Shown piece after piece: positions 1-5,277 of a DNA stretch of 5,417 bases. The notes under the pieces are model-generated. The model was not told the DNA's origin, made no database searches, and was given only the letters and a program-made list of their open reading frames with translations. Every line of letters begins with the position of its first letter. Position 1 is the stretch's first letter. Made by a program: the position numbers and the translations under genes. Source of the DNA: Arcanobacterium_A sp034173665 (GTDB taxonomy: Bacteria > Actinomycetota > Actinomycetes > Actinomycetales > Actinomycetaceae); NCBI GenBank assembly GCA_034173665.1, contig JAXFDG010000031.1:1-5417 (forward strand), in the 5' to 3' direction.

Positions 1-2
1 TC

Positions 3-137
3 AGTATGGCATCTGCCTCCCACCATCTTCGTAAACTAGCCAATCAAAACATCTTGGACACTAGAAGAGAGGGGAAAATTATATATTATTTTATAAAAGA
101 TGAGGAAATCAGAGATTTTTTTAATCAACTAGGATAA
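3..137 (+). CDS. ArsR/SmtB-family (CadC-like) repressor, C-terminal fragment
   Basis: Only the last 44 codons lie in the window; the 5' end is cut by the left edge. The frame begins SMASASHHLRKLANQN and ends at TAA 135-137. The SxASxHHLRKL string is the recognition helix typical of winged-helix ArsR/SmtB repressors. It is followed by an ILDTRREGKIIYYF stretch, which is the beta-hairpin wing, and a short C-terminal helix (DEEIRDFFNQLG). In the family these proteins are dimers that leave their operators when they bind metal ions such as Cd, Zn, Pb or As. The pattern is closest to the CadC/CzrA branch, but the metal-binding residues normally lie upstream or in parts not visible here, so the inducer cannot be named. 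Any partner transporter gene would lie to the left. I see no terminator behind it. Confidence 0.85.
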   Translation, partial: SMASASHHLRKLANQNILDTRREGKIIYYFIKDEEIRDFFNQLG

Positions 138-384
138 CAACTATAGTTTTGTATGCTATATCGAGTCGCCTTAATTAACAAATTTTGGCACAGAGTGGTA
201 TGATGAAAAATGTACTTTAATTGCTTCAAAAAGTAAATTCCGTTCCACAGTATCATTCTAAAATCACTTTCACTCCCTTTCGTCTATTTGTATAGAAGCA
301 AGCTCTCAGCACATGTTGAGACGGTAGTTTTGCTGTCGAAAGGTGGTAAAGATGAAATTTGAACTAAATTAATGGAAAACACAA
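138..384. other. Non-coding stretch between the ArsR fragment and the HNH gene
   Basis: I find no convincing gene here on either strand. It holds a short palindrome (AACTATAGTT, 139-148), a possible -10 (TATAGA, 291-296) without a good -35, and a weak hairpin around 322-337 (GACGG pairing with CTGTC). Its right end holds the ribosome-binding site and mini-ORF described separately. There is no classic terminator (GC stem plus T-run) after the ArsR gene. Confidence 0.5.
339..372 (+). promoter_or_regulatory. Strong RBS with a six-codon open frame ahead of the HNH gene
   Basis: AAAGGTGG at 339-346 is followed after 5 nt by ATG 352-354, the best translation start in the neighbourhood. The frame reads MKFELN and stops at TAA 370-372. 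It is in the same frame as the HNH gene, so only this one codon separates the strong start from the rest of the protein. The TAA overlaps another ATG (372-374, as TAATG), but that frame (MENTIDR) ends at TGA 393-395. This could be a short leader peptide allowing reinitiation at TTG 385, or the true start of the gene disabled by a nonsense mutation. Confidence 0.55.
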
Positions 385-1266
385 TTGACAGATGAGGAAA
401 TAATAGCTGATATTAAAAAAACGGCAGCAATACTTGGCAAGGATTATATTTCTATCTCGACATATAAGTTGTATGGGAAATATTCACAAACTGCGATCCA
501 AGCACATTTTGGAACATGGAAAAATGCTCTGACTTTGGCCGGTTTAAGAACCGAACGGAATTCAGCTGAGCTTAAATTGATTTCTGACGAAGAATACTTT
601 GATGATTTAAGAAGAGTTGCTAACCTTATCGACAAAAAGACTGTTCCATATGAGGAATATAGAACATATGGCAAGTATTCTGCTGAATATATTTTCTCTC
701 GTTTTGGCAAATGGAATGATTTCCTGAAAAAAGCCGGACTAGAACCTACAGGATTCACCAAAGATAGAATAACCGAGCAGGAATGCTTTGATGAAATTGA
801 GCGGATGTGGCGATTATTGGGGCGGCAACCGACTTCGACCGATATAACCAAAGCAGGAATCTGTAACTATTCTATCGATACATTTAAAAGAAGATTTGGA
901 GGATGGCGTAAAGCATTAGAGGCATTTGTAGAATATATAAATGCTACAGAAAGTGAATATCAGTCATGTGTTTCTGAGCCTGACACTATCAGAAATAGTA
1001 CAAGCAATAAATCAGAGAAAGAAAATGAGGCAGTAACTCTGCCAAAATATCGAACATCAAGAAATATCAATACTCGCTTGAGATATAAGGTGTTAGCTCG
1101 TGACAAATTTAAATGCTGCGCTTGTGGTGCGTCTCCGGCAAAAGATCCATCTGTTGTACTTCATGTAGATCATATCGTTCCTTGGTCAAAGGGTGGCGAA
1201 ACTGTGATTGAAAACCTACAAACTCTATGTTCAAAATGTAATCTTGGTAAAAGTAATCTGACGTAG
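385..1266 (+). CDS. HNH endonuclease with three homing-endonuclease-associated repeats
   Basis: The predicted 293-residue protein carries three copies of a repeat of about 53 residues, at roughly 1-54, 67-119 and 130-183. Each has the pattern E-x-x-x-D/E-I/L-x-R/K ... YGKYS (more diverged in copy 3) ... FGxWxxAL/FL ... AGL. This matches the small DNA-binding 'homing endonuclease associated repeat' (HNH_repeat). A charged linker (about 184-228) leads to a C-terminal HNH nuclease domain. That domain shows zinc-binding CxxC pairs at C244/C247 and C282/C285, the LHVDHIVPWSKGG core (H260, D262, H263) and the ENLQTLC asparagine N277. All expected catalytic residues are present, so the nuclease half looks intact. 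It is probably a site-specific DNA nuclease; no intron or intein surrounds it. The only available start in this frame is TTG 385, without a clear ribosome-binding site. A strong ATG start at 352 is blocked by TAA 370-372, so the 5' end may be mutated. Confidence 0.8.
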   Translation: MTDEEIIADIKKTAAILGKDYISISTYKLYGKYSQTAIQAHFGTWKNALTLAGLRTERNSAELKLISDEEYFDDLRRVANLIDKKTVPYEEYRTYGKYSAEYIFSRFGKWNDFLKKAGLEPTGFTKDRITEQECFDEIERMWRLLGRQPTSTDITKAGICNYSIDTFKRRFGGWRKALEAFVEYINATESEYQSCVSEPDTIRNSTSNKSEKENEAVTLPKYRTSRNINTRLRYKVLARDKFKCCACGASPAKDPSVVLHVDHIVPWSKGGETVIENLQTLCSKCNLGKSNLT

Positions 1267-1270
1267 GCTT

Positions 1271-1340
1271 GATATGTTCCCGAGAACTATCGATGTTATT
1301 TGAGACAAAGGCAGTCAGTCGATTTGTTCCCGAGAACTAT
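1271..1340 (+). repeat. Pair of 20-bp direct repeats, 50 bp apart
   Basis: The blocks 1271-1290 and 1321-1340 match at 19 of 20 positions (GATWTGTTCCCGAGAACTAT). They start exactly 50 bp apart, just downstream of the HNH stop codon. Each contains the near-palindrome GTTCCCGAGAAC. The 30 bp following each block are not clearly alike, so this is not a simple tandem duplication. A 14-bp core also occurs inverted at 2376-2389. The role is unknown. It could be a pair of protein-binding sites, a nuclease target or a dispersed repeat. Confidence 0.75.
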
Positions 1341-1388
1341 TGGGGCAATCTGACATCAATACTGTTTCCTCGACCCATGTGGAATGTG

Positions 1389-1416
1389 TTGCATTATTTA
1401 CGTGATGGATTAAATT
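1389..1416 (+). promoter_or_regulatory. Possible promoter of the sugar acetyltransferase gene
   Basis: TTGCAT at 1389-1394 and TAAATT at 1411-1416 are separated by 16 bp, a fair match to a housekeeping promoter. They lie 36 bp before the GTG start. Its position downstream of the repeat pair would let a protein bound there influence this promoter. The match is moderate and could be chance in AT-rich DNA. Confidence 0.35.
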
Positions 1417-1451
1417 GAAGATTTGTTTTACTGCCTGATAAAGGAGACGGC

Positions 1452-2039
1452 GTGTCAGAAAAAGAAAAAATGTTGCAGCAAAAACTTTATGACGCCAATT
1501 ATGATACCGAACTTGAAATGGAACGTCTTCGGTGTAAAAAGCTTTGCCAAGAATACAATAATCTCCCAATAGAAAACTTAGAAGAACGTCATAATTTGAT
1601 TAAAAATATTATTGGTAAAACTGGGAAGAATGTTCATATCGAGCCGATTTTTTGGTGCGACTATGGTTATAACATTTCAGTGGGAGAAAATTTCTACGCA
1701 AATCACGGTTTAGTGATTCTTGATGCTGGCAGTGTTACCTTTGGGGAGAATGTGTTTATTGCGCCTTCATGTGGGTTTTACACATCTGGGCATCCAATTG
1801 ATTTTGAACGCAGAAATAAAGGATTGGAATATGCTTATCCGATTGTAGTTGGAGACAATGTATGGATCGGGGCAGGAGTACAAGTAATGCCGGGAGTAAC
1901 TATTGGGAGTAATGTAGTTATCGGTGGAGGAAGCGTTGTGGTAAAAGATATTCCATCGAATGTTGTTGCTATAGGAAATCCGTGCAAAGTAATTCGTCCA
2001 ATTACAGATGAAGATAGCAAGAAAAACTGGGACCGGTAG
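1452..2039 (+). CDS. Sugar O-acetyltransferase (Maa/LacA/NodL type, left-handed beta helix)
   Basis: This 195-residue protein is probably a cytoplasmic, trimeric acetyl-CoA-dependent acetyltransferase acting on a sugar hydroxyl. The N-terminus (SEKEKMLQQKLYDANYDTEL) has the helical Mac domain of maltose/galactoside acetyltransferases. From about residue 60 the hexapeptide repeats of the left-handed beta helix begin, clearest in VVGDNVWIGAGVQVMPGVTIGSNVVIGGGSVV (132-163). The expected catalytic histidine is H114 in TSGHPID, and FYANHG (81-86) carries the conserved asparagine N84. The C-terminus NPCKVIRPI closes the fold as in LacA. Length is normal for the family. The start is GTG 1452, chosen because AAAGGAG at 1440-1446 lies 5 nt upstream; the ATG at 1470 would be too far. 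The exact sugar cannot be told from sequence. It appears to be a single-gene unit. Confidence 0.93.
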   Translation: MSEKEKMLQQKLYDANYDTELEMERLRCKKLCQEYNNLPIENLEERHNLIKNIIGKTGKNVHIEPIFWCDYGYNISVGENFYANHGLVILDAGSVTFGENVFIAPSCGFYTSGHPIDFERRNKGLEYAYPIVVGDNVWIGAGVQVMPGVTIGSNVVIGGGSVVVKDIPSNVVAIGNPCKVIRPITDEDSKKNWDR

Positions 2040-2061
2040 CTTCTAGGCATAAAATTTTTTC

Positions 2062-2139
2062 TTGGTTCATGAAACAATCAGGAGCTTAATCTCAGAAGCT
2101 GAAGAACGAATTTAGTGGTGAAAGGCAACTTTTACTCAG
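2062..2139 (+). pseudogene. Remnant of a DUF1801 gene (paralogue of 4141-4476)
   Basis: Read from 2062, this stretch gives LVHETIRSLISEAEERI, then TAG, W, TGA. It aligns without gaps to residues 20-39 of the intact DUF1801 protein at 4141-4476 (LVYETIRNLIPEAEERISWG). Over 2062-2121 versus the matching bases from 4198, 52 of 60 positions agree by my count. Similarity fades through 2139 (the TFxQ residues). Two in-frame stops (2113-2115 and 2119-2121) and the absence of both gene ends make this a dead fragment. It sits 22 bp after the sugar acetyltransferase stop and just before the end of the minus-strand orphan. Confidence 0.85.
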
Positions 2140-2145
2140 GAAACA

Positions 2146-2841
2146 TCAACTAGGTGCTTCTTTTTCGAAATATATCTCAAGAGGATTTGTTGAGAGTGAA
2201 TAGAAGAAATTAAAGATACAAGCTAGGAACCAACCGATAGATACAGCGTCCCACTTTTTGCAGAAAACAGTATAGTTTAAGGTGCTGTTTTTATTTTGTA
2301 GATTATTTCCTGAAGGGAGTTCTTTTACGAACGTTACTTCGTGATTTTCTAAAAAATTAGAGAAGTATGATTCGAAGTTCTCGGGAACACTATGCAATTT
2401 TATTGAGAATGGTGTTGTGTTTTTCGTCTTAATAACATTTATTAACTGTAAAGCTTGTTGAAATAATCCAAAGTTAGCTAATTTGGGGTTGTTTAGGCTG
2501 ATATTTGGGTTTTCGGTTTTTATGGATATTTTGAAAATTTCAGTAGAAAATATAGTTGTTATAGCTTTCCAACTAGCTAGCATTATTTGCGAAATAGTGC
2601 TGGGGGAATCATCTATGTTTTCTATGTAAAAATATAATGAAACAATAAGGTTATTATCTTGTATCCAGACTTTTTCTTCTAGTACTTGCCACTGTTCAAA
2701 TGTGGAGTTTATGTTTTGGAAACTAGATAAATACATTGCCTGCCATGCAAAAATTGCTGCAACAATATTTTCAGAATCTGACAGGAAATACTCTGTTGCG
2801 TCTTCGCAAGTCTTGCAGGAAAAAATAATTTCTAAATTCAT
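2146..2841 (-). CDS. Hypothetical AT-rich protein, 231 residues, unknown function
   Basis: I do not recognise this protein. The frame is open from ATG 2841 to TGA at 2148-2146 and is rich in Asn, Ser, Phe and Ile, with more A/T than its neighbours. Near the N-terminus is a CxxC pair (C9, C12, in SCKTCED). Tryptophans are scattered through the chain. A hydrophobic stretch around 204-219 (SIGWFLACIFNFFYSL) could be a buried helix or a weak membrane segment. There is no signal peptide. The start is uncertain: no Shine-Dalgarno sequence precedes ATG 2841, and a TAG stands in frame two codons upstream. It lies 76 bp downstream of the GNAT gene on the same strand and could be co-transcribed with it. 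An orphan accessory gene, for example an immunity-like or phage-related protein, is possible but not shown. Confidence 0.6.
   Translation of the reverse strand: MNLEIIFSCKTCEDATEYFLSDSENIVAAIFAWQAMYLSSFQNINSTFEQWQVLEEKVWIQDNNLIVSLYFYIENIDDSPSTISQIMLASWKAITTIFSTEIFKISIKTENPNISLNNPKLANFGLFQQALQLINVIKTKNTTPFSIKLHSVPENFESYFSNFLENHEVTFVKELPSGNNLQNKNSTLNYTVFCKKWDAVSIGWFLACIFNFFYSLSTNPLEIYFEKEAPS
2376..2389 (-). repeat. Third, inverted copy of the 14-bp repeat core
   Basis: The minus strand reads TGTTCCCGAGAACT here, identical to the core of both repeats at 1271-1290 and 1321-1340. After a one-base gap the match continues for TCGA relative to the first copy. It lies inside the coding region of the orphan gene, where it encodes part of SVPENFE. 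A 14-bp match by chance in a window this small is unlikely but not impossible. Confidence 0.6.
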
Positions 2842-2917
2842 CGGCGTCTAATAATAGATTTGAATTGTTTTCTTTGAAGTTACTGCCATAAATAATAGCA
2901 GTGAAAAGAGCCTCTGA

Positions 2918-3400
2918 TTAGTTTTCTGCTGTTAGTATCTTCTGCAGCACTCGCATCTGTCGATTATGGATATCTGGGATTTCATCAATCTGAATGAATC
3001 CGTAGCGTTCATATAGTCCAATATGCTGCGTCATAATGTAAAGTTTTGGAATTTTTTGTGCTCTTGCTTCGGTAAGCACAAGTTCTATTAATTGCTTTGA
3101 AAAACCTTGCTTGCGAAACTCGGGATTAACATACATTGTGCTAAGGAAAGGACCATAATTATTCGGGGCTCGTGCGATATCGGTTTTAGTTAAGGCGACA
3201 AAACCAACTAGCTGCACGTCGTCGGTGAGAATGAAAACGACGTCGGTCGGAGAAAAATCTCCGGTACGGATTCGTTTAGCTAAATGTGCACCAGCTTTCC
3301 AATCGATTTGGTCCATCTGTGCTAATACCAGGGCATATTGTGCTGAAAGTTGCGAAAAATTTTTATCAATCTCGCGAAGGACATGTGTTTTTAAAATCAT
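2918..3400 (-). CDS. GNAT-family N-acetyltransferase
   Basis: This is a single-domain acetyl-CoA-dependent acetyltransferase of about 160 residues. The GNAT core is visible. A strand FILTDDVQLVGFVALT is followed by strand four LSTMYVNPEFR. Then comes the acetyl-CoA pyrophosphate loop RKQGFSKQLIELVL, a slightly degenerate form of R/QxxGxG/A, with F-S in place of the usual G/I-G/A. The KLYIMTQHIGLYERYGF segment is the typical last strand and helix, with the tyrosine that often serves as general acid. The substrate cannot be predicted. I place the start at ATG 3400; an in-frame TTG at 3424 would add eight residues. Neither has a convincing ribosome-binding site. It is divergent from the lipoprotein gene, sharing the region of about 120 bp between them, and may be followed on the same strand by the orphan gene. 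Confidence 0.85.
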   Translation of the reverse strand: MILKTHVLREIDKNFSQLSAQYALVLAQMDQIDWKAGAHLAKRIRTGDFSPTDVVFILTDDVQLVGFVALTKTDIARAPNNYGPFLSTMYVNPEFRKQGFSKQLIELVLTEARAQKIPKLYIMTQHIGLYERYGFIQIDEIPDIHNRQMRVLQKILTAEN

Positions 3401-3425
3401 GATAAATATAGTTTTTCGAAACAAA

Positions 3426-3453
3426 TTGTTGTGAACACTTGAAAAGTTATAAT
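3426..3453 (+). promoter_or_regulatory. Possible promoter of the lipoprotein gene
   Basis: A perfect TATAAT at 3448-3453 is preceded after 16 bp by TTGTTG (3426-3431). Transcription would start near 3460 and give a leader of about 60 nt before ATG 3521. A nearby TTGACA (3455-3460) has no matching -10 and is probably not used. Confidence 0.4.
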
Positions 3454-3520
3454 TTTGACACTTCTTATTTTACTTTCGTGTGGCGCGGTTTTCTGAAGAT
3501 TTAGCGGTAGGCTTTATCGT

Positions 3521-4039
3521 ATGAAAACTTTTGCGAAATCTTTTATTGCTGCTTTGTTCGTTTTTACGCTCGCTGCTTGTGGAGCTGAAGATACTTCAAA
3601 TGAATCTAACAGTACTTCTAGTGAAACCAGCACTACTTCGACAGCTGCAGAATCTGTAAAAACTTATGTTTATGAAGAAGAAAAAATGAGTGTCACACTC
3701 ACTTTAGAAGCAAAACCAAATACGGATATTTTGCTGAAGCAAGAAGCTATTACGCGTTATAAGAACCTCACGGCTGAAGAATTGCAGAATGTGATTGAGC
3801 AAGTTGAAGCGTACCAAGTAAAGAATCAAGGGGTGGCGGGCGTTGAAATTACTGGTAATAAGCTCAGTGACTCTGAATATGAACGGATAGTTCGGATTGA
3901 TTTTACAAAGCTTGGAGTGCAAAAAGCGGTTGAGCAGAACATTGTTTCCCAAGATACCTTGAGCGGTGATAAGCGGGCTGTGAGTTTAGAAAAAACTGAA
4001 TTAGCGGTGAAAGATCTCGGCTTTACCGAAGAAAAGTAA
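3521..4039 (+). CDS. Cell-surface lipoprotein, DUF1307/YehR-like
   Basis: The 172-residue product begins with a lipoprotein signal peptide: positive MKTFAKS, hydrophobic FIAALFVFT and the lipobox LAAC with the lipidated cysteine at C20. A Ser/Thr/Glu-rich linker (about 24-46) then separates the membrane anchor from a folded domain at 47-170. That domain follows the YehR/DUF1307 pattern: a YxYEEEKMSVTLTLEA strand pair, ITRYKNL, a helix TAEELQNVIEQVEAYQ, the NQGVAGVEIT strand, a VRIDFTKLGVQKA segment and a C-terminal VSLEKTELAVKDLGF. Family members are small envelope lipoproteins without an assigned biochemical role. It would be anchored on the outer face of the cytoplasmic membrane. ATG 3521 is the only sensible start, given the signal peptide, though its ribosome-binding site (GGTAGG, 9 nt upstream) is weak. 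No clear terminator follows. Confidence 0.85.
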   Translation: MKTFAKSFIAALFVFTLAACGAEDTSNESNSTSSETSTTSTAAESVKTYVYEEEKMSVTLTLEAKPNTDILLKQEAITRYKNLTAEELQNVIEQVEAYQVKNQGVAGVEITGNKLSDSEYERIVRIDFTKLGVQKAVEQNIVSQDTLSGDKRAVSLEKTELAVKDLGFTEEK

Positions 4040-4059
4040 GTGTGCAAACCTTTGCGGAT

Positions 4060-4086
4060 TTTCAATCTTATTTTTAAACATTGAAA
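4060..4086 (+). repeat. AT-rich inverted repeat behind the lipoprotein gene
   Basis: TTTCAAT (4060-4066) and ATTGAAA (4080-4086) form a 7-bp inverted repeat with a 13-nt loop, 21 bp after the lipoprotein stop. There is no T-run behind it, so it is not a standard intrinsic terminator; it could be a weak transcript-end structure or chance. Confidence 0.25.
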
Positions 4087-4140
4087 TAGTAAGCCTTTCG
4101 GAACATTGTTAGTTTTGGGGCATTAGTTAGAGGATTAAAT

Positions 4141-4476
4141 ATGCCGATTCAGACTTATATCAAGCAGCAGAATGTGGAAAATCAACCGCGTTTAAACTTG
4201 GTTTATGAAACAATCCGGAATTTAATCCCAGAAGCTGAAGAACGAATTTCATGGGGAATGCCAACTTTTTGGCAAGGGCGAAATATTATTCATTTTGCCA
4301 ATGCGAAAAATCATCTTGGGATTTATCCAGGCCCGCGGGCAGTCGAAGAATTTTTACCAAAATTAACGGCTTATAAAACGAGTAAGGGCGCGATACAGCT
4401 CCCGCATAGTGCAGATCTTCCGCTTGAATTAATTTCTGAAATAACACTTTGGTGCTACGAGAATTACCGAAAATAA
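4141..4476 (+). CDS. DUF1801 protein (YdhG/frataxin-like fold)
   Basis: The 111-residue protein has the DUF1801 hallmarks. An N-terminal YIKQQ...QPRLNLVYETIRNLIPEAEERISWGMPTFW is followed by GRNIIHFANAKNHLGIYPGPRAVEEF. The C-terminal LTAYKTSKGAIQLP...LPLELISEI closes the domain. The full length agrees with the family. One relative, Bacillus subtilis YdhG, has been described as a frataxin-like iron chaperone (Fra). Other members have no proven role, so an iron function here is only a possibility. ATG 4141 is supported by AGAGGA at 4129-4134, 6 nt upstream. The next gene starts 82 bp later on the same strand. A degraded fragment of a close paralogue lies at 2062-2139, so the region has held two copies of this gene or received a piece of it. 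Confidence 0.87.
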   Translation: MPIQTYIKQQNVENQPRLNLVYETIRNLIPEAEERISWGMPTFWQGRNIIHFANAKNHLGIYPGPRAVEEFLPKLTAYKTSKGAIQLPHSADLPLELISEITLWCYENYRK

Positions 4477-4558
4477 TTTTTGCAAATTAGTTTTGTGCCG
4501 TGAATTTTCAGGCTCGACACTTATAAGTTTTAATTTACGCGGTAGGGAAGGGGAGATG

Positions 4559-5119
4559 ATGGAAATTCGCTCGATAATTGCTTCAGACTTGCCTGAAATG
4601 CATCGAATTTATTCCTACTATGTGGAAAATACGGCTGTTACTTTTGAATACGATGCTCCAAGTTTTCAGGAATTTTCGCGTCGAATTGCTGTGGTGCAAG
4701 AAAAGTACCCGATTCTTGTTGCGATTTCCGACGGCGTGGTTCTGGGTTATGCCTATGCTTCCATCTTCCGTCCGCGTCCAGCCTATGATTGGTCAGTTGA
4801 AACAACAATTTACCTTCATCCAGAGGCTAAAGGTGGCGGGATTGGTCGTGCACTTTACGCCAAACTTGAAGAAATTTTAGCTTTGCAGAATGTGCATAAT
4901 TTAAATGCTTGTATCGCTTACCCTGAAATCGCTGATGAATATTTAACGGATGCTTCGGTGCGTTTCCATGAAAAACTTGGGTATCGTTTAATCGGGAAAT
5001 TCACCAATTCTGGCTTCAAGTCAGGGAAGTGGTATCACATGGTGTGGATGGAAAAGGTAATTTTGCAGCATGAACCGAGTCCGAAACCATTTATTCCTTT
5101 TCCGGATTTAACGGTTTAG
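4559..5119 (+). CDS. GNAT acetyltransferase of the phosphinothricin acetyltransferase (PAT/MnaT) type
   Basis: The 186-residue protein matches the PAT branch of GNAT enzymes along its whole length. It shows IRSIIASDLPEMHRIYSYYVENTAVTFEYDAPS at the N-terminus and ILVAISDGVVLGYAYASIFRPRPAYDWSVETTIYLHPEAKGGGIGRALY, with the acetyl-CoA loop GGGIGRAL. Next comes a SVRFHEKLGYRLIGKFTNSGFKSGKWYHMVWMEK C-terminal half. Family members N-acetylate small amines such as phosphinothricin, methionine sulfoximine/sulfone or related amino-acid analogues; the natural substrate is not predictable here. I place the start at ATG 4559 (MEIRS), with GGGAAGG at 4545-4551 lying 7 nt upstream. The adjacent ATG 4556 directly abuts the purine tract, and a longer frame from TTG 4493 adds 22 residues that do not fit the family. 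Confidence 0.92.
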   Translation: MEIRSIIASDLPEMHRIYSYYVENTAVTFEYDAPSFQEFSRRIAVVQEKYPILVAISDGVVLGYAYASIFRPRPAYDWSVETTIYLHPEAKGGGIGRALYAKLEEILALQNVHNLNACIAYPEIADEYLTDASVRFHEKLGYRLIGKFTNSGFKSGKWYHMVWMEKVILQHEPSPKPFIPFPDLTV

Positions 5120-5170
5120 AGTTTATTGGCATTGAAATAAGAAAAGAAAGACTTGCATATTTTGCGCCGC

Positions 5171-5202
5171 TAACATTTATCTTAACGTCAAGATAAATGT
5201 TA
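5171..5202. promoter_or_regulatory. acnA: Perfect 13+6+13 bp dyad upstream of aconitase, probable operator
   Basis: TAACATTTATCTT (5171-5183) and AAGATAAATGTTA (5190-5202) are perfect inverted arms around a 6-bp centre. The right arm overlaps TGTTACACT (5198-5206), which fits an extended -10 promoter. A dimeric repressor or activator bound here would control aconitase transcription. No T-run follows, so it is unlikely to be a terminator of the upstream GNAT gene. Confidence 0.75.
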
Positions 5203-5206
5203 CACT
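5198..5206 (+). promoter_or_regulatory. acnA: Likely extended -10 of the aconitase promoter
   Basis: TGTTACACT has the TG of an extended -10 one base before TACACT (5201-5206). No good -35 stands 16-18 bp upstream, as expected for an extended -10 promoter or one needing an activator. Transcription would begin near 5213, giving a leader of about 65 nt. Confidence 0.4.
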
Positions 5207-5261
5207 GGAGTCAAGTCCAGATAGGTAAGGCAGGATGCCTAACTATTGATAAAAGTCTGCC
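5205..5261 (+). promoter_or_regulatory. acnA: Aconitase leader with competing hairpins
   Basis: CTGGA (5205-5209) pairs with TCCAG (5216-5220) around a 6-nt loop; this stem overlaps the promoter and may not be fully transcribed. Further on, AGGCA (5228-5232) pairs with TGCCT (5236-5240), extended past one mismatch by TG/CA. The overlapping GGCAG (5229-5233) can instead pair with CTGCC (5257-5261), just before the ribosome-binding site. The last two pairings exclude each other. Confidence 0.35.
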
Positions 5262-5277
5262 GGTAGAGGAGTATTCA

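Noticed and set aside
1275..1288. LexA/DinR SOS box
   Set aside because: The half-sites are in the order GTTC-N4-GAAC, the opposite of the Gram-positive GAAC-N4-GTTC box.
1271..1340. CRISPR array
   Set aside because: There are only two 20-bp repeat units, with an A-T difference between them and no cas genes. The 14-bp core also occurs inside a coding region.
2882..2902. Inverted repeat ACTGC/GCAGT between the two minus-strand genes, as a terminator
   Set aside because: The stem is only 5 bp with an 11-nt loop and no T-run on the minus strand.
2771..2917. Open minus-strand frame of 48 codons following the GNAT stop (reads SEALFTAIIYGSNFKENN...)
   Set aside because: It has no start codon and overlaps the orphan gene in another frame. 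An open stretch of this size is common by chance in AT-rich DNA.
4474..4494. Hairpin TAATTT-TTGC-AAATTA followed by GTTTT at the end of the DUF1801 gene, as a terminator
   Set aside because: The stem is six A-T pairs without any G-C pair and too weak to call an intrinsic terminator.
4493..4558. Longer N-terminus of the PAT-type acetyltransferase from TTG 4493
   Set aside because: The extra residues do not fit the family, and the ribosome-binding site lies inside this extension, just before ATG 4559.
5171..5202. Terminator of the PAT-type acetyltransferase gene
   Set aside because: The stem is perfect but AT-rich and is followed by CACTGG, not a T-run. Its overlap with a probable -10 fits an operator better.
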